Shown here in pieces: positions 62,396 to 64,000 of a stretch of DNA of 64,000 nucleotides; position 1 is the first letter of the stretch, and the number at the start of each line of letters is the position of its first letter. Made by a program: the position numbers and the translations under genes. Below the pieces are notes generated by a model that did not search any database, had not been told where the DNA came from, and saw only the letters and a list, made by a program, of their open reading frames with translations. The DNA comes from Pseudemcibacter aquimaris. Its GTDB lineage: Bacteria; Pseudomonadota; Alphaproteobacteria; Sphingomonadales; Emcibacteraceae. The stretch covers positions 2,232,001-2,296,000 of the forward strand of contig NZ_CP079800.1 of assembly GCF_028869115.1 (NCBI RefSeq), in the 5' to 3' direction.

Positions 62396-64000
62396 CTATA
62401 ATTTTCCAGCCTTAAGCTGCGTTGCGGCATAATCAACAGCACGTGCGGTCAACGCCATATATGTCAATGACGGGTTTTGACAGGCCGATGATGTCATACT
62501 GGAGCCATCGGTGACAAAAACATTATCCACTTCATGGGTTTGGTTATGTTTATTAAGCACGCTTGTTTTTGGATCATGTCCCATACGCGCCGTTCCCATT
62601 TCATGAATAGCAATACCCGGCGTCATGCTGCCCTGATAACCGCGGACGTTCTTAAGCCCCGCCGCTTCCAGAATTTCAATGGATGTTTTCAACATATCTT
62701 CACGCATGGCTTCTTCGTTAGGGCCGTATGTACATTCAATTTCAAGCTGCGGCAGCCCCCATTGGTCAACTTTCGTTTTATGGAGTTCCACTTTATTGTC
62801 ATAACGCGGCAGCATTTCACCAAATGCACCGATGGACATTCTCCATCCGCCTGGTGTTTTAAAGCTTTCCTTAAAATCAGCACCGAACCCTTTTTTATCA
62901 AGGTCATCACGCCAGCCATAACGACGCGCGCCACCTTGCCAACCAAAGCCACGAACATATTTTTCTTCCTGACCATGCAGGTTTTTGAAACGCGGGATAT
63001 AAATTCCTGTGCCGCGACGGCCAATGTAATATTTGTCTTCGAAGCCGTCCAAATCACCGGACGCGCCCGTCGCATAAAGATGATCCATCAAATAATGACC
63101 AAGCGCGCCACTTCCATTGGCGAAACCATTTTGGAAATCTTCGCTGGTCGACTGAAGCATAATTTTCGTCGTGCCCAATGTGGACGCGCATAAGAAAACA
63201 ACTTTAGCCGTATGGTCGGTAACTTCTTTTGTTTTTGAATTAATAACGCGTACGCCTGTAGCTTTCTTTGTTGCCGGATCATAAAGAACACGTTCAACAA
63301 TTCTATCCGTTAATGTGGTTAGATTACCCGTCAAATTCGCCGCTGGTAATGTTGCAGACTGACTAGAGAAATATGCACCAAGCGAACAGCCACGGTAACA
63401 TTGGTTACGTGACTGACACGTGCTACGCCCCAATGATTGTTGCAGTTCTGTTGGTTTCGTTAAATGCGCACAACGGCCAATGATTAATTTCACATCTTCC
63501 ATTTTTGCTTCAACGCGCTTTTTAACCTCTTTTTCACCGCAATTAAGTTCCATTGGCGGCTGGAAAACACCATCCGGCAATTGCGACAGCCCTTCCATAG
63601 AGCCACTAATACCTGCGAATTCTTCTACATGGTCATAATATGGCTTTAAATCCTTATAACGGATCGGCCAATCAACACCATGGCCATCTTTTTTATTGGC
63701 TTCAAAATCAAGGTCGCTCAAACGGTAACTTTGACGGGCCCATTGCAATGATTTACCACCAAGGTGGTCGCCACGGATCCACGTAAACGGTTTATCTTCC
63801 GGATGGGAATATGGATGTTCGTGATCTTTCACAAAAAAATGTTTTGTGCCGTCGCGTAACGCATAACATTGCTTTTGAATTGGATGATGTTTATCGGCAT
63901 ATTTCCGGTCAACACGGTCACGATATTTTAATTCCCACGGGTCTTTATTTTCGCCAAGGTAATCTTCACCATGTTCAACATGCCTACCGCGTTCCAAAAG
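62396..64000 (-). CDS. GMC family FAD-dependent oxidoreductase (5' end beyond window)
   Basis: About 535 residues are visible. The frame is open to the window edge and the N-terminal FAD Rossmann motif lies outside; the apparent TTG start at 63997 is internal (it encodes L in LLERGRHVEHGED). Visible parts are the GDHLGGKSLQWARQSYR loop, the FAD/active-site end HEMGTARMGHDPKTSVLN and DNVFVTDGSSMTSSACQNPS. Such enzymes oxidise sugars or sugar alcohols at the periplasmic face, often with a separate cytochrome or a small Tat subunit. It is co-directional with the sugar isomerase-like gene. Confidence 0.9.
   Translation of the reverse strand, partial: LLERGRHVEHGEDYLGENKDPWELKYRDRVDRKYADKHHPIQKQCYALRDGTKHFFVKDHEHPYSHPEDKPFTWIRGDHLGGKSLQWARQSYRLSDLDFEANKKDGHGVDWPIRYKDLKPYYDHVEEFAGISGSMEGLSQLPDGVFQPPMELNCGEKEVKKRVEAKMEDVKLIIGRCAHLTKPTELQQSLGRSTCQSRNQCYRGCSLGAYFSSQSATLPAANLTGNLTTLTDRIVERVLYDPATKKATGVRVINSKTKEVTDHTAKVVFLCASTLGTTKIMLQSTSEDFQNGFANGSGALGHYLMDHLYATGASGDLDGFEDKYYIGRRGTGIYIPRFKNLHGQEEKYVRGFGWQGGARRYGWRDDLDKKGFGADFKESFKTPGGWRMSIGAFGEMLPRYDNKVELHKTKVDQWGLPQLEIECTYGPNEEAMREDMLKTSIEILEAAGLKNVRGYQGSMTPGIAIHEMGTARMGHDPKTSVLNKHNQTHEVDNVFVTDGSSMTSSACQNPSLTYMALTARAVDYAATQLKAGKL

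Overview
The window is chromosomal DNA of an AT-leaning (roughly 40% GC by eye), compactly organised Gram-negative bacterium, most likely a marine or otherwise aquatic alphaproteobacterium. The evidence is gene order typical of that class: bolA / J-protein / cobS / cobT; rsmI-yraN-sirB1-gshB divergent from an LpoA-like lipoprotein; hemW-rdgB-rph divergent from hrcA-grpE; and dnaK-dnaJ. Several exported proteins carry Tat signals. I found no rRNA, tRNA, CRISPR array, insertion sequence or phage gene, and no gene-free stretch longer than about 300 bp. The longest gaps (45272-45558, 45994-46248, 49910-50197) hold promoters and operators.

Layout. 1-7.2 kb: an AEC transporter (cut by the edge), bolA, a J-protein, cobST, a RoxA-like ribosomal oxygenase, a GIY-YIG protein, a sulfatase and a GlsB-type membrane protein. 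7.2-16.4 kb: an accessory catabolic region with a flavin monooxygenase, an exported FAH-family enzyme, a Tat-exported PLP aminotransferase, a TRAP binding protein broken by an in-frame TGA, an FMN-dependent 2-hydroxyacid oxidase, a Tat-exported serine hydrolase and an orphan histidine kinase. 16.4-20.4 kb: comM and a histidine kinase with two solute-binding domains. 20.5-29.3 kb: twin ACMSD-like amidohydrolases, a LysR regulator divergent from a dioxygenase / APC permease / BtpA / PfkB-kinase operon, and a spermidine-dehydrogenase-like flavoenzyme. 29.3-32.3 kb: a wrecked type I secretion locus, in which an RTX fragment and an ABC-transporter fragment abut on opposite strands and the HlyD gene carries an in-frame stop. 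32.3-41.2 kb: housekeeping genes (gshB to grpE). 41.2-46 kb: a striking operon encoding a Cu/Zn-type permease fused to an SPFH (HflK-like) domain, followed by two more SPFH proteins, with a PCu(A)C copper chaperone upstream. 46-49.4 kb: dnaK-dnaJ behind a sigma-32-type promoter. 49.4-55.1 kb: a MarR regulator divergent from tandem PLP decarboxylases, then a DsbD/ScsB-like thiol reductase. 55.2-64 kb: an NDUFA9-like protein, a BlaR1/BlaI-type regulator pair with visible twin operators, a cupin / acyl-CoA ligase / crotonase operon, and a Tat-exported sugar isomerase next to a GMC oxidoreductase (cut by the edge).

The best candidate for an undescribed system is the permease-SPFH trio at 41270-45271. 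Two paralogues of the FtsH-modulator/stomatin superfamily are co-transcribed with a heavy-metal permease that itself carries a third SPFH domain, which suggests a metal exporter built into, or surrounded by, an SPFH membrane cage. Other points worth following are the rearranged type I secretion locus, the exported FAH/aminotransferase pair with an RBS-masking hairpin, the BlaR1-like protease whose sensor is replaced by a roughly 21-residue helical repeat, the LysR-controlled PhyH/APC/BtpA/PfkB operon, and the FNR-type box in front of the tandem decarboxylases. All functional assignments come from reading motifs; no database search was run.
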